From NCBI GenBank assembly GCA_033557835.1, contig JAWQRO010000247.1, forward strand, positions 1-46,546: 46,546 nt of DNA. The letters are read 5' to 3'. Both the position numbers and the translations under genes were made by a program. The notes under the pieces are model-generated. The model saw nothing but the letters and a program-made list of their open reading frames with translations. It had not been told where the DNA came from and made no database searches. This DNA is from Helochares maculicollis. Its lineage: Eukaryota; Arthropoda; Insecta; Coleoptera; Hydrophilidae. Shown one piece after another: positions 23,326-34,517 of this stretch (within the stretch, counting starts at the first letter, position 1; each line of letters starts with the position of its first letter).

Positions 23326-25248
23326 TTATTTACCAGTTAGATTGTATTTTCTGGAAAGATATACTTGTAAACCGATCGCCAATATTACTGAAACGAATAC
23401 TAAGTAAGATAAAGCTTTTTCTGTCACATTTGTACTTAGTATGACGGTTGCCACTACTCGAGAAAGATAATGAGCCATTGGATAGAGCAAAAATCCAGTA
23501 CATTTCAGAAATGGGGGGGCTTGGACGTATGCGTATTGTATTCGTGCCACATCCATCATCGTGAAACCAATGGAGTAAAGAAGGCACTGAGGCAATATCC
23601 ATATACTACTTACTTTGTTTGGTTCGACAATTAATCTTGGGTACATTTTATAACCGCCCCCGTTCGGAGATGAGCTTACGAATATAACGTAAACACCGCC
23701 CAGGTAGAAGTTCTTCTCTTTTAAGAAGACATCATTTACATAAAGAGCGTATGTTCTCGTTGTCAGCGCTATTTCTTGCGTGCTGTTGTAATCTTTAAAA
23801 GTATCCTGGTTACTTATAACAGTAAATCGCAAAGTTTTGTCCTCAGATGTTAAAAATGTGAGTATAGAATGCTTAAACTGACGAGTAATCACGGATTTTT
23901 CTGGAAAATGAATTACTCTTCCATCTTCACTAAATACTATACCTATACACGTATGCCTTTTGATTTCCACTTCATCTTCTACCGTTTTATTCATAAAGGA
24001 AAACTGAAAATGCAAACTTGGCATTTCCTTCACTTGAATTTCACGTCTAGCAAAGCTTTTCGGAGCTATTTTAAACTCGGAAGCATCTTGCATTCGTACC
24101 AAAACATCTTCGTCTAAAGTATTGTAAATTCTTGTGTAAAACTTATTACCATCGTATTTAAAATCTCCCTTTTCTATAGTACTCCATAGAATTCCAGCCC
24201 ACAAAAAGGACAACGCTATTATAAAAGCACCCACATTGATTCTTTGCAGATGAGTATTTAATAGCATACGCGGCAGCAGCGCTGGATAAATGATCAGTTG
24301 TAGAAAAGGCAAGACAAATGGGTAAAAACAGTTAGGAAACAACTCAAACACATTTCGAACTTCAAGAACAAAAAACTGCCAATTCAATCGTCTCACTTCT
24401 ATTGGCCATCTGTTTAAAGCTATTCTATCTGCAAAATCAAAAACCAACCAAGGCAAGCACATCATAATCATCCTTAGTTTTTTAATGTCATCAATAAATT
24501 TACCAACGTACACACTTTTAGCATAATCCAACCAATCGTCCAATTTCTCAGTCGATGATTTCTTAGTTTTTAAAGCAAATTTCATCGCCGTAATTACTGT
24601 ACTATAAATATTTTTAATTCCACTCTCTTTTGGATAAAACTTCGATGTTGCTGCAAATATTATAGCAACGAATACACTTAGAACCGTCACTAAAACAGTG
24701 GAGATAATAAAGCAGTGTTTCCCGAAGCAATAGAAGCTTTGATAAATATAATCTTTTACCAGCATAAATAAAAGTTGTTCTGAGAATGAATGTGTTATCC
24801 ACCATCTCCATGCGACCATATTATCAAAATAATGTAATTGTACTGGCCAAATAAAGAAAGTAGCGATGAAAGGAACGGCTGCTAGCTGCTTTACGGAAGT
24901 TATAAAATACACTATAAATGTCATAATCTGAGATACGAAACTGAAAATTGCAGATATTTCCAAAATAATCAGCACTAAACAGCAACTTGGCGTTAGTAAC
25001 ATATGTAAGTAATATATTTTGTAAGGCCCCATGCAAGAATCCATTAGATAGGCGAGAAGCGTTAACCATAAAATTAATAATATCATGTATATTGAAAAAA
25101 CTGCATCATATATAATTTCAGTTTCAGGACTGACAGAGAAGTTTAAAACTGAATAAGTGTAAAGGATCATCTCTATAGCAATTATAACTGAATCTAGAAG
25201 AAGCACGAACAGAACAATTTTTGGAAACTTGGAGTCTTCATCTGGCAT
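23326..25248 (-). CDS. Divergent SLC15/POT (oligopeptide transporter)-like membrane protein, intronless
   Basis: A single uninterrupted 640-codon frame. ATG at 25248 (context AGA-ATG, A at -3) is the first methionine. The protein has the layout of animal SLC15 peptide transporters: six helices in the first 200 residues and a loop with WLDYAK at 239-244. Helices 7-9 lie at about 258-358, then comes a large loop (about 359-546) with two NxT glycosylation sites, and helices 10-12. The closest motifs are AYLMDSCMG after helix 2 (SLC15: ALIADSWLG), LPQCLL in helix 10 and Y-x-QAP at 574-578. Hallmarks are lost. The ExxERF signature of helix 1 reads DSVIIA at 19-24. The helix-2 His is Asp48. The helix-10 Glu is Phe562. 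The FDQQGSRW motif near residue 270 is degraded, with only NRW kept. SLC15 proteins carry di- and tripeptides with protons across plasma or vesicle membranes; whether this one transports anything is open. No intron suggests retroposition or an intronless clade. Confidence 0.82.
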   Translation of the reverse strand: MPDEDSKFPKIVLFVLLLDSVIIAIEMILYTYSVLNFSVSPETEIIYDAVFSIYMILLILWLTLLAYLMDSCMGPYKIYYLHMLLTPSCCLVLIILEISAIFSFVSQIMTFIVYFITSVKQLAAVPFIATFFIWPVQLHYFDNMVAWRWWITHSFSEQLLFMLVKDYIYQSFYCFGKHCFIISTVLVTVLSVFVAIIFAATSKFYPKESGIKNIYSTVITAMKFALKTKKSSTEKLDDWLDYAKSVYVGKFIDDIKKLRMIMMCLPWLVFDFADRIALNRWPIEVRRLNWQFFVLEVRNVFELFPNCFYPFVLPFLQLIIYPALLPRMLLNTHLQRINVGAFIIALSFLWAGILWSTIEKGDFKYDGNKFYTRIYNTLDEDVLVRMQDASEFKIAPKSFARREIQVKEMPSLHFQFSFMNKTVEDEVEIKRHTCIGIVFSEDGRVIHFPEKSVITRQFKHSILTFLTSEDKTLRFTVISNQDTFKDYNSTQEIALTTRTYALYVNDVFLKEKNFYLGGVYVIFVSSSPNGGGYKMYPRLIVEPNKVSSIWILPQCLLYSIGFTMMDVARIQYAYVQAPPFLKCTGFLLYPMAHYLSRVVATVILSTNVTEKALSYLVFVSVILAIGLQVYLSRKYNLTGK

Positions 25249-27579
25249 TCTCAAACTAAAGTCTTGTCAAGGTTTCATGTATATGTAAAATTTTCAGTTT
25301 AAACTAGACATTTTTGTTTTTCGGGTACGTGTCTTGACAATTCAACAATTTGGATATCTTCTTTTCCTTTCAATCCTACTAAAATAACTCTTTTCAAAAT
25401 AGGGTTTTAGTATTGCGGTATAATGTAATCGATTGGTAAAAGCTCGAAGTATAATCATTTGGGAAGAGAAATAAAAAACACGAAGAAGAATTAATATTGA
25501 AGCATGAAAAAGCTAAGAGCTTAAAGCTTCTTAATTAAGTTAATATTTCAGAAACCGTCGGTAAAAACTTTGCTCAGACTTGTTTCATGTCCAAACCCGT
25601 GCAAAAATGTAGACCGAAGGTCGCCATAAATTTATTAATAAACTTGTACGACTTCTTGAAGTATCATAACTCTTTCTTAAAGCCTCGACTGAAACTGGGA
25701 CAGCCTAATATAAAAAGACAAATTTATTCGCAAACTTTTGATAAGAATCAAAGAGTTTTGCAGTTATTACTCTTAATTTACTGTTGCTTAAAATTTTCAT
25801 GTAAATGTCTCTGTGCCCCGGCCGGAGCCGGCATTTGAAACTACTGGCAATAACTTTATTAATTCATTTTAATTTTTCTTATCGCGAGATAAAGCAAAGC
25901 TTTTTTCCTGAAAGTGCTCACTATTCCTGCAAACACTCGGCAATTATCCACAACGTAAAGAGAAATACGTGACAATAATCTTGATAAAGGCTGAAGAAAA
26001 CGTAATAAAATGTGAGTGTAATTAAACCGTATTAAGGCCACAAGTATATTTTTCGTCAAACTTTTGAACAAACTTTTTGAAAATGTTATGTTTATGTAAC
26101 TTACTTGTTTAAATCTTGCTGCGGGCTTTGTCTGCCTAGAGCTCGCTAAAATCGAAAGATTTGTGAGGGACGGCAGAGAAAATATAACTTAAATTGTTAA
26201 GCTGATTTATATGAATTCAAGGATCCAAAAAGCAACCCAGTTTTAGTTTGGTAAATCTAATTATGCAAAGCTTTTAACTTGAAAATGGGATGAGTTCTAT
26301 TTCAAAAATGTACCCTTTTTTGAGCAAGAATTACTAAAATCTGACTTTTAAACCAGACACCGCTTTCAACTTATTATTACTATAACTTTCCTATTATAGA
26401 TTTCACACCAATACCCTAATAATTAGAGCAATGTCTTGGACGTCCTTTTTAAATATACACGTTACATATCCTTTTTCACGATTCTGCGATTTTGTACTCC
26501 CAAAACATTTTTAACGCTTAGACGAGCCATTTTTCATCAGTCGTTCTATTCTTAAATTATTATGCCTTAAGTTTCTTTGGTCATAAAGTAGACCAAAGAA
26601 ACAAATATTCAAAGATATATCAAAAATCAGTTCTGACAAGGCCCCTGAGTACATTTCAAGAACTATTTATAAGATTTAATGTAGTATAACTGTAGGAGTT
26701 TGGGAGTTTTATATAATATAACAACAAAATACGGAGCAAAGTATAAGTTTGTGTTCACGCCTATTTGACACAACTTCTAAGTATCTATTTATTGTTCAGG
26801 TTACTAAGTAACTATTATACTTATGCAATAACACAATCGAAATTGTTTGGCTAAACATGACTAGTTCCTGTCTTCAACAAAAACTATTAAGTCTATTAAT
26901 AATTAATTATAAATCTGAATTCTACTTTTATATAACTAATAATATTCTTCAGATTATTCAGTGCAAATTATTGGAAGGGAATATAATTGCAGATGAAGAG
27001 TAGATAATGGATAAGTAAAATTAGATGAACTGTATTAAACAAGTTAATTACTTTAGCGAAATTTAGAGTTTAATGTTCATGTTTTCATTGAAAATAAATA
27101 GTGTAGTATGACGGCAATAGTTACAAAGTTAATAATGGTTCCATTCAAACTTTCTATTGATATCAATCAAATTCTATTCTAAATTTAGGTATCTGAAAAT
27201 GAACTTAGTTTAATTAATAAACGTAAGCTTGCTACAATGATGTTTTTTGTGCACAATTCATTATTCTAGTGTTAATATTTATAAAACTATTAGTTAAACA
27301 TGTTAATTTTTAACTTTAAAAGTCAATGTATTTGATAAGATGTACTTTTTAAGTCGAAAAACTAAAAACTTACATATAAAAATGAGGTACATTGACACAG
27401 GGGTAAAGCAATTTTCTTCGATTATATAAATGTTTAGTGAATTACACGTTTATACGAAATAGCAATACAAACCTCCTTAAAATTAAATGTATTTCATTGT
27501 GCATGAAAGAAACGTCTTTGAATTACAGAAATATGAATAAAGCAATTCAACTGGTTCTATTGGAATCAATTTTGTAGAA
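25249..27579. other. Non-coding DNA, probable promoter side of the transporter-like gene
   Basis: AT-rich, with no supported exon. The first few hundred bases would hold the minus-strand promoter of the SLC15-like gene, but I see no clear core promoter element. A perfect 12-bp inverted repeat at 26571-26602 is listed separately. Short ORFs at 25587-25838 and 25859-26071 have no recognisable domains. Confidence 0.45.
26571..26602. repeat. Perfect 12-bp inverted repeat with 8-base loop
   Basis: GTTTCTTTGGTC at 26571-26582 is followed by an 8-base loop, and its exact reverse complement is at 26591-26602. Pairing does not extend beyond the 12 base pairs on either side, so it is too short for a typical microRNA precursor. 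It could be chance, a cruciform, or the tip of a lost mobile element. Confidence 0.7.
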
Positions 27580-28080
27580 TTAGTACACTCAATACAAGTG
27601 TTCCAACGAAATTTATGAATTCCATCCCTGAAGCAAGAATGTGGAAGGGCTGTAAAATACAGTTTCGAAGAATGAATTTTTTTAGATTTGGAAACAAATA
27701 GAAGTCGCTAGTGAATACGGTGGATGTTCCAACAATTCGAAGTTAAGCTAATGGATTTTCCGAATGTTTTTATGACGGTGCATTGTCCTGATGAAAAAGA
27801 ATTTTTTTCTTCTGCAAACCGAGTTTTTTCACGATTTTTTTTCTTCAGCTTTTTTCAAAGCAATACTTTAGTCATAATATTGCTTACACTGCCCAATAAG
27901 ATGCCTACTGTAAGGCTTCTACTAAATCTCTTTTGATCACTCGACGATTTTCAAATACGGTATCCTATATTTTTTATACGATTTCTAGTGTTGCTGTAGT
28001 GTCTTTGCTGTGAATTGTCTTCAAGGATTGTACGACCACATTTAAATTCAGCAACTCATCTTTCTACTATACTAATTTAA
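27580..28080 (-). pseudogene. Mariner transposase relic with internal deletion
   Basis: Minus-strand translation, in shifting frames, gives the ordered motifs of a mariner transposase. FKCGRTILEDN near 28020-28060 matches the linker after the DNA-binding domain. TVGILLGSVSNIM near 27900 matches the second helix-turn-helix. KKLKKKNREK then LQKKKILFHQDNAPS (about 27770-27850) contains the second catalytic Asp. LLEHPPYS (about 27710) follows, and FRDGIHKFRWNTCIE (about 27590-27640) is the C-terminus. The part between SVSNIM and KKLKKK, which should hold the first catalytic Asp and about 140 residues, is missing. Several stops and at least two frameshifts are present, and the third Asp region (PSD) is disrupted. 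It lies about 230 bases upstream of the Shab T1 exon. Inverted repeats were not found, so the ends are approximate. Confidence 0.8.
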
Positions 28081-28309
28081 TTAATAACATAATAACAGTT
28101 AGGCAAGTAGCTACGCCTTTTTTATCGAACCGAAAACATTTTGAACAACCTATACAAATTCTGCATGAATAGTTTTGCTTCGAAGTTCTATAGAAATTGG
28201 TATGACAAAAAATGTTATTATATTATATAATGTTAGGCTGTTAAAATCCAGGAAGAGCAAGCGGAAAGTAAATTAAAACACAAACCTTACAACAATTTCG
28301 TTGTTTCAG

Positions 28310-28411
28310 ATAAGAATGATCCAGAGGAGCGGTGGAGACGGCAGCGGCGGATGAGGACGACCGAGGGGTGCCTACAGCACGGCTAGCGCCGTTCCACCCA
28401 GCCAGTTGCCC
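28310..28411 (+). promoter_or_regulatory. Shab 5' leader with two overlapping upstream ORFs
   Basis: The exon begins after a TTGTTTCAG acceptor (AG at 28308-28309). Before the Shab start at 28412 there are two small ORFs. The first is 28316-28354: 12 codons, ATG with A at -3, ending TGA. The second is 28351-28386: 11 codons, ending TAG. They overlap as ATGA at 28351-28354. The first is in the same frame as Shab, so its TGA is the only in-frame stop before the Shab ATG. Such short upstream ORFs usually lower translation of the main frame; this is inference. If transcription starts inside this exon instead, the acceptor reading would be wrong. Confidence 0.6.
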
Positions 28412-29128
28412 ATGGTGGGTGACCGGGAGGGCGACTGGCTGGCCGTGCAGAGGGACCCTCCAGTGGGGGGAGACGCTGGCGGCGGCGGCAGAGATGTGTG
28501 GTACTCTCAAGTACCACAAACTTCGCCGCCAACGGCAGCGCCTCCCTTCCCACCACCGTCCCTTCCGTTGCAGCTCCAGAGGCCTTACTCCAGGTCCATG
28601 TCTTCTCTACCTCCGGAGCCGTTCATGATAATGCGATCCAAGGCCCTCAACAGACGAGTCTGCATCAACGTGGGTGGTGTCAAACACGAGGTCCTTTGGC
28701 GGACCTTGGATCGCCTCCCTCACACCCGTCTGGGTAGACTGAGAGACTGCAATACACACGAAGCCCTAAGCGAACTCTGTGATGACTATTCTCTTATAGA
28801 CAACGAGTACTTCTTCGACAGACACCCGAAATCCTTTAGCTCTATCCTTAATTTCTACAGAACAGGTAAACTCCATCTTGTTGATGAAATGTGTGTACTA
28901 GCGTTTAGTGACGATTTGGAATACTGGGGGGTGGATGAACTTTACTTGGAATCTTGTTGTCAACATAAATACCATCAACGAAAAGAGCACGTTCACGAAG
29001 AGATGCGAAAAGAGGCAGAGTCTTTGAGACAGAGAGACGAAGAAGAGTTTGGAGAAGACAAGTGCTCGCAATATCAAAAATGGCTGTGGGATATGCTAGA
29101 AAAGCCTACAACGTCGATAGCGGCTAGG
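28412..29128 (+). CDS. Shab: Shab (Kv2) potassium channel, exon with N-terminus and T1 domain
   Basis: Encodes residues 1-239 of the voltage-gated delayed-rectifier K+ channel Shab, a plasma-membrane tetramer that repolarises neurons and muscle. ATG at 28412 gives MVGDREG; fly Shab also starts MVG. In-frame TGA at 28352 rules out a longer start unless read through. Residues 1-65 are a G/P-rich low-complexity head, much shorter than the fly's. A conserved SRSMSSLPPEPFMI block precedes the T1 (BTB/K_tetra) tetramerisation domain at about 82-185. T1 carries the complete zinc motif of non-Shaker channels, H155-x5-C161-x20-C182-C183, which sits at subunit interfaces. An acidic, charged linker (about 195-220) leads to S1. 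The exon ends AGG|GTGAGT in phase 0. Downstream of the donor the frame meets a stop after five codons, confirming the splice. Confidence 0.96.
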
Positions 29129-32100
29129 GTGAGTTTAGAGATTTAAACAGCACATAGGATTAACATATACTTGATAATTTGGACACATGTAGAGCAGGTT
29201 TTCGATGCCCAAACAAAAAGCTTTAGCAATTTTGCATGATTTCTTACATTGAATGGTTTCCTAAGAATTATAACCCTGATCAAATTAAATTACTTTGTGA
29301 TCTTCATTATAAGGAATATCATTTTATGGAGCTTCATTACTTAATGACAAGCTTATTTCCGTTGATAAGCAACCATAAGGGAAGCTCATTTAAGGCGAGA
29401 ATCTTGATTGTATGGAGAAACAATTAATTCAGACGCTTAATAATGAAACTGGAAGTGCATAGCATGCAGTTTTAAGTAGGTTACAGTGTTAGATTAATTT
29501 CATTACTGTTCTGCACGAAGGTTTCATAGCTTAGAGGAATTGGAACAAGTGGTTGGAGCACGCCAAAACAAGTTGTAATAGACCTGCTTAAATTAATATT
29601 TTACGATTTGTTCGTAGCATTGGGACAATAAATTGCTTTACTTACACTTTTTCATGCAGTTTTCAAGCTGTCTCGACCCCACCCTGAATATTAAATCTTG
29701 AAGTAGCAGTTCCTTGTATATTCTTAGGAAAACTTTTCAAGCATTCCAGTAGGTAGTAAACTTTTAGGTTGTAATCTCCGTAGTTTATTGAATTCTTGGA
29801 GTTCTGTTATGAAGTTTCAAAATTCACTCATTTAAAATCTGTATAAGAAAAATTGTGTTTATATTGATTTGAATGCCCAAAACTTAATTTTAAATAAAAT
29901 GAAAGGAATAGAAGGTAAATTTGATCACACACTCAGCTCTGTCTCACATTAATATATTGTTGTATGTAGTTATAATAATTGTACTTGTGGCTTTTGCTTT
30001 CTTCGCATGGAAGCTGTGCGATATTGAATGATTGGATAGTGTACATATAATATTATGAATGTATTATAACATTAAATGCATTAAAGGCACATTTCCACAA
30101 TTTTACTTACACTTGTACTCACCGGCGGTTTTTATCAAGTGATTTTTTAAATCTATTTAACTAGCTTAATAAATAGAGATTGGTATTTAATATTTCAAGC
30201 TGAAAAAGGTTGAAAATGATTGAGAAATCATAACATCTTTACAGTTAAAAATCACTAAATAAATCGCATCTTACACAACATATACCCACCACGCACAAAA
30301 CATATTTTTCGTTTACAAACCAACATAGAAACGCGGTTGCAAATTGGCATGAATTCAGATATTAAATGTTTGTATATTATATATAATATCTATAGCGTAT
30401 ATACATTTTACAACCAAAAGAAATTTATGTGGAACATTTTATGAAATATTGCTTTTGAATAAATGTCGTAAAATTCGGTGTTCGAATGCCCGGTAATAAA
30501 ATAAAATTATAACCAGCATTTACAGTGCTGTAGAGATCCTTCAGCAGTGCGTCAATTTTTGCAAGACGCATCTATGATATTTTTCGATGCAAAATTTAAA
30601 TCAATATACTAAATGTCCGGAAATTGTGAAATTTTACTGCTTAAACAGGCTGAATGAAGCTAAATTTAAATTGCTAACTAATGTTGGCTGAAATAAGTTG
30701 AAACGAAATGTTGAAAATACCTAAATTTCATTTCGAACGAACTTTCGAACACCGGACGATGTGTTTCATGCAAAAAACTGTTCTAGATGTCTACCTTCCG
30801 ATTAACGAAGATGAAGATGTGGCATCGATGTTCATTTTTTTCTGTTCAAAAACTATTTTTCGTTTTGGTTTCTTCTCTATATTATATCAATATTGGTGTT
30901 TTTGTCTAGCTTGTTTTATGTTACGGAATTCTATTTTCGTTTTTTAATTTTTGTGTTTTTGACGATGGGAAATGGGCAAAACGTGACGACCAGATCAAAC
31001 GCATACTAGAATCTCTTAGAAAGCGATGCCTCTCTTAGCTGGTCTGTGGTCAAAAGGCGACGTCATATCACTCACTACAATATTGACTTTTCTGTACATA
31101 CAGACAGGGGCTCGACGATAAACATAGACAGTTTTAATTTAATGCTTATTAAATTGCTTACAGCCGATAATTACGTAGAATAACTGCACACTCTATTTTT
31201 AGTCTTTAAAATTTTTAGTTTTCGACATACCATAAAATCTGCGGACGTATTTTATCATTTTTTAATGTATTAATAATAAATACGTCAACTTGATGGCTAA
31301 TCAATGTTCATGAAGATAAAATACCGCTGATAATGTCGTCATTAACGTAACTTAGTACATTAAGGTAAAAGTTATATATCGATTTTTAGCTGATTACTAT
31401 CACCCTAAAATATAGTTTTCATGATTAACTACAAATACTGTTAATTATTAAACAAGAAGCATTAGTAATGCATGCTGCTAGAAATTGATCCAACAACGAA
31501 ATTTCGTGGAACGTTGCGAGTTATTCTACGTAAAACGGCTGCATTTTTAAATAAAAAGCTAAATTTAACCCGCTAATTTCCCCAATTAAAAAGTTAATAA
31601 CCAAAAATTGCATTGGTCTACAAAAGTCTACTTTAATTTCAATTTCTTGTAAACTGTTAAAGTAGTTGAAGTGTAGTAAGCAGAAGAAGCCGAAGGAAAA
31701 GAATTTGACCGACTGATTTCAAATATTCAATTTGTTTCTCCTTATCTGGTCAGGTTTTGGAAATGAAGACAACTTTATTTGGGAAAATTCTCAGCTTTTC
31801 ATGTAAAGTTGCCTCTATCCTGATGCAGAAAAACATATTACTAATTTGAAATCGGCACGTTAAAATAATTTTCCTGCCCCGTGAACAGATTCTTGACTTA
31901 GACCAATGTTGGAAATTGAAACAACTCGCTAAAGCAGCACCGATTTTTCCAAGCAGCGCCTCTCGCAGCACCCAGTAAATTAAGATATTGTTTTGTAAAT
32001 AATATTATTGATAATAACAGTACTAACATAGAAAAAGCCAGTAGAGTACTTATGGCGTCAAATTATTGACTCATTAGACTAGTTATGATTGGTATAGGGG

Positions 32101-34517
32101 TTCAGCTCTTGTACATTTGCTTCCTATTTCAGACACCTCTAAAATTGACTAACCCCTCTTCACCTCCCTTTGACCAGTAATTTAATTCTGACTGAAAAGA
32201 ATCCCCTTTGTCAGTAGTGGGATACAAGCTTCTCTTTTATTAACAATATTGTTGCACTTTCAGCCCGTTTTACATTTATAATAATAACAAGCACATTCCT
32301 TATTTTGCACACCCTTTGTAGATACATATACAAAACACACCCAAAGTTGAAATTTTCGCCTCAAATGTTACTTTTTTATCCAAATTATTTGTTGTCTGCT
32401 ATCTGTCAAACCACTACAACTTTTACCTTCCAATTGGATTTTCCCGTGGATTTTTGTTAAGTGTATATTTTTTGATGGTCTTAAATGTACCACCTCCTGC
32501 CTATATGTAGATATATTTTGATGTCTGCGCATGTACCTTCATTCTCTCGTTGTTTTTATTTACTATGAATATAAAAGGCATTAGTTACTAATTTCACCAA
32601 CTTTTCGTTTTCGTTCATTCAATTTTAGTACCATCATAACTCCATGTCATGATTTTTGTAAAATTTGTGGAAATTTGTAAATTCTCGCTAATTTCCGTAA
32701 AGCTAGTGTTTTGTGAAAGCGCTTTGTATATCGAAGTTTTGGTGCTGTTTACTTAAAGCTTTTTGATTCCACATGTTTAGTATTTTAAGCCAGACTTTTG
32801 CTCTTCTTTCTTCGGGTTGTTTAGTCCTTCTTTAAGATTGCTTACCGCATTATTTGTAGACTGCAGGAATTATTAATGGAAAAGTGAATTTTTAATGTGA
32901 AATTAGTAACTCGTACCGTAATTGCTTATTTATTATGTATTTATTAATTTCCAATCACATATATTCATGTCTGTGTATATATATGAAGCACTTTTCGTTT
33001 TCGATGGGGTTTAGGATATATTAATGTGAAATTAATTACACTGTTTTTGGTATTATCGCTGAACTTACTGTTGTTGTTGACGTTTTTGCGCCGTAATCTA
33101 CGTGTGAACTAATTATTTGTTTGGAGGTACTGCTGTCTGCGAATTTTTGGCGACCATTTTTGTCCTCTGCATCGTTGCGCTATGATTTAGAACGTTTATT
33201 GAGTTGAATGGCCGTATTACAAAATAATACTTATAGTATCTGAAATTGTAGTCATGCATATTAATGAACCTTCTAAAAGAACGAAAAAATAAATTATTTT
33301 ATGGCACTTACAAGTTGCCCAGTTCAAAGATGAAAAATTAATATGTTAACGACGTCAACAATTCGAATTTTAATATATTTGTCCAAATTGGGGCTGTAAT
33401 TCTAATTTAAATATTAAAAAGTAGGAAATAATTTGTATCCGTATCGTTCAAATAGTTGTATTAGACTTCCCTTAGAGCAATAAATGAAAAAAATTATTTA
33501 TGATGTCTTTTCTATAGTTTTGCTTGTGGTTACTCTTGTTAGTCACAACACTTCTATTGCTTCTGTTAATATATGTTTTATTTTTTCCAAAATTGTTTCA
33601 ATTCAATTCTAAATACTGCTATTCTTGGAGTTCAATATGAAAAACAACCGACAACAATATTCTGAACCGATTTTTCTTATAATTTGTGTCTACACACTTA
33701 CTTTGTTTTAATTTGGGGTGTGTACACGAATAAACTTCAATTTTCTCAGCCTTAACGAAATTTCCAGTATAGGTTGTAAAAGACAACCAATAGCCATAAA
33801 AATAAATAGAGTTGTCTACTGGTCTAGGATCAATTTCTAAAACACGTTTCCTTCTGTGCTATTTCATAGTTTCCTTTCGCTTTTAATTGGAAATATAATT
33901 TTGATTATAAGTACAACGTATCTTCCAATATTCACCAATGATGGTGTTAAAATGTCTATTACTTAGTTTGGGAATACTGCCTTTTTGGCAATGATGCATT
34001 GTTTTATATTGCTAAGAGTGAATAAAATACATATTACTAATTTAAAGTTATTTCGGTGCAGATAATACAATTAAGTTAAGCGAAATGATTCGTTATTTTA
34101 CAACAGCTCGTTTTTCAAATAGAAATACAAATTTCGGTTTTTTAAAGTATTCTTATAGAATATTTAAAAATACTAATGTTTCCATTATAGTCTTTTATAC
34201 AATTTTCACTTCGCTATGTTATTGCGGGCCGGCGAATATATGTTCGTAACCTTCTGCAAGGGATGTAAGACGGACTTAATATCAGCGCTACCAAAGTCAT
34301 AGCTACGTCTAATTTGTCTGTGTAGAAAGAAAGGCGAAAAAGCCAAGCAAACCAGCAACCACATATAAGAACTAAATTTTGGTTTCAAGCGACATTCTAA
34401 ATCATAGTGCAGCATAGGGCAGTCATCATAGTAAATCCTTTGAGTACAAACAAAACGACATATTTAAAGCAGAAAGCAGTACAGGGTACATACGTTACAA
34501 ACAAATGAATCTTGCAG
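29129..34517 (+). other. Shab: Shab intron between T1 and S1 exons
   Basis: A GT-AG intron of 5,389 bases. The donor is AGG|GTGAGT at 29129 and the acceptor is CTTGCAG|GTG ending at 34517. I see no exon, transposon or RNA gene inside it. Only scattered short ORFs (for example 30708-30947) occur, with no recognisable domains. It is AT-rich throughout. Confidence 0.9.

Noticed and set aside
25587..26071. Short ORFs upstream of the transporter-like gene as possible missing exons
   Set aside because: The main ORF has its own good start and complete first helix; these ORFs share no SLC15 motif.
28241..28628. ORFs on both strands and other frames over the start of the Shab T1 exon
   Set aside because: GC-rich coding DNA gives few stops in other frames; the Shab frame explains the region.
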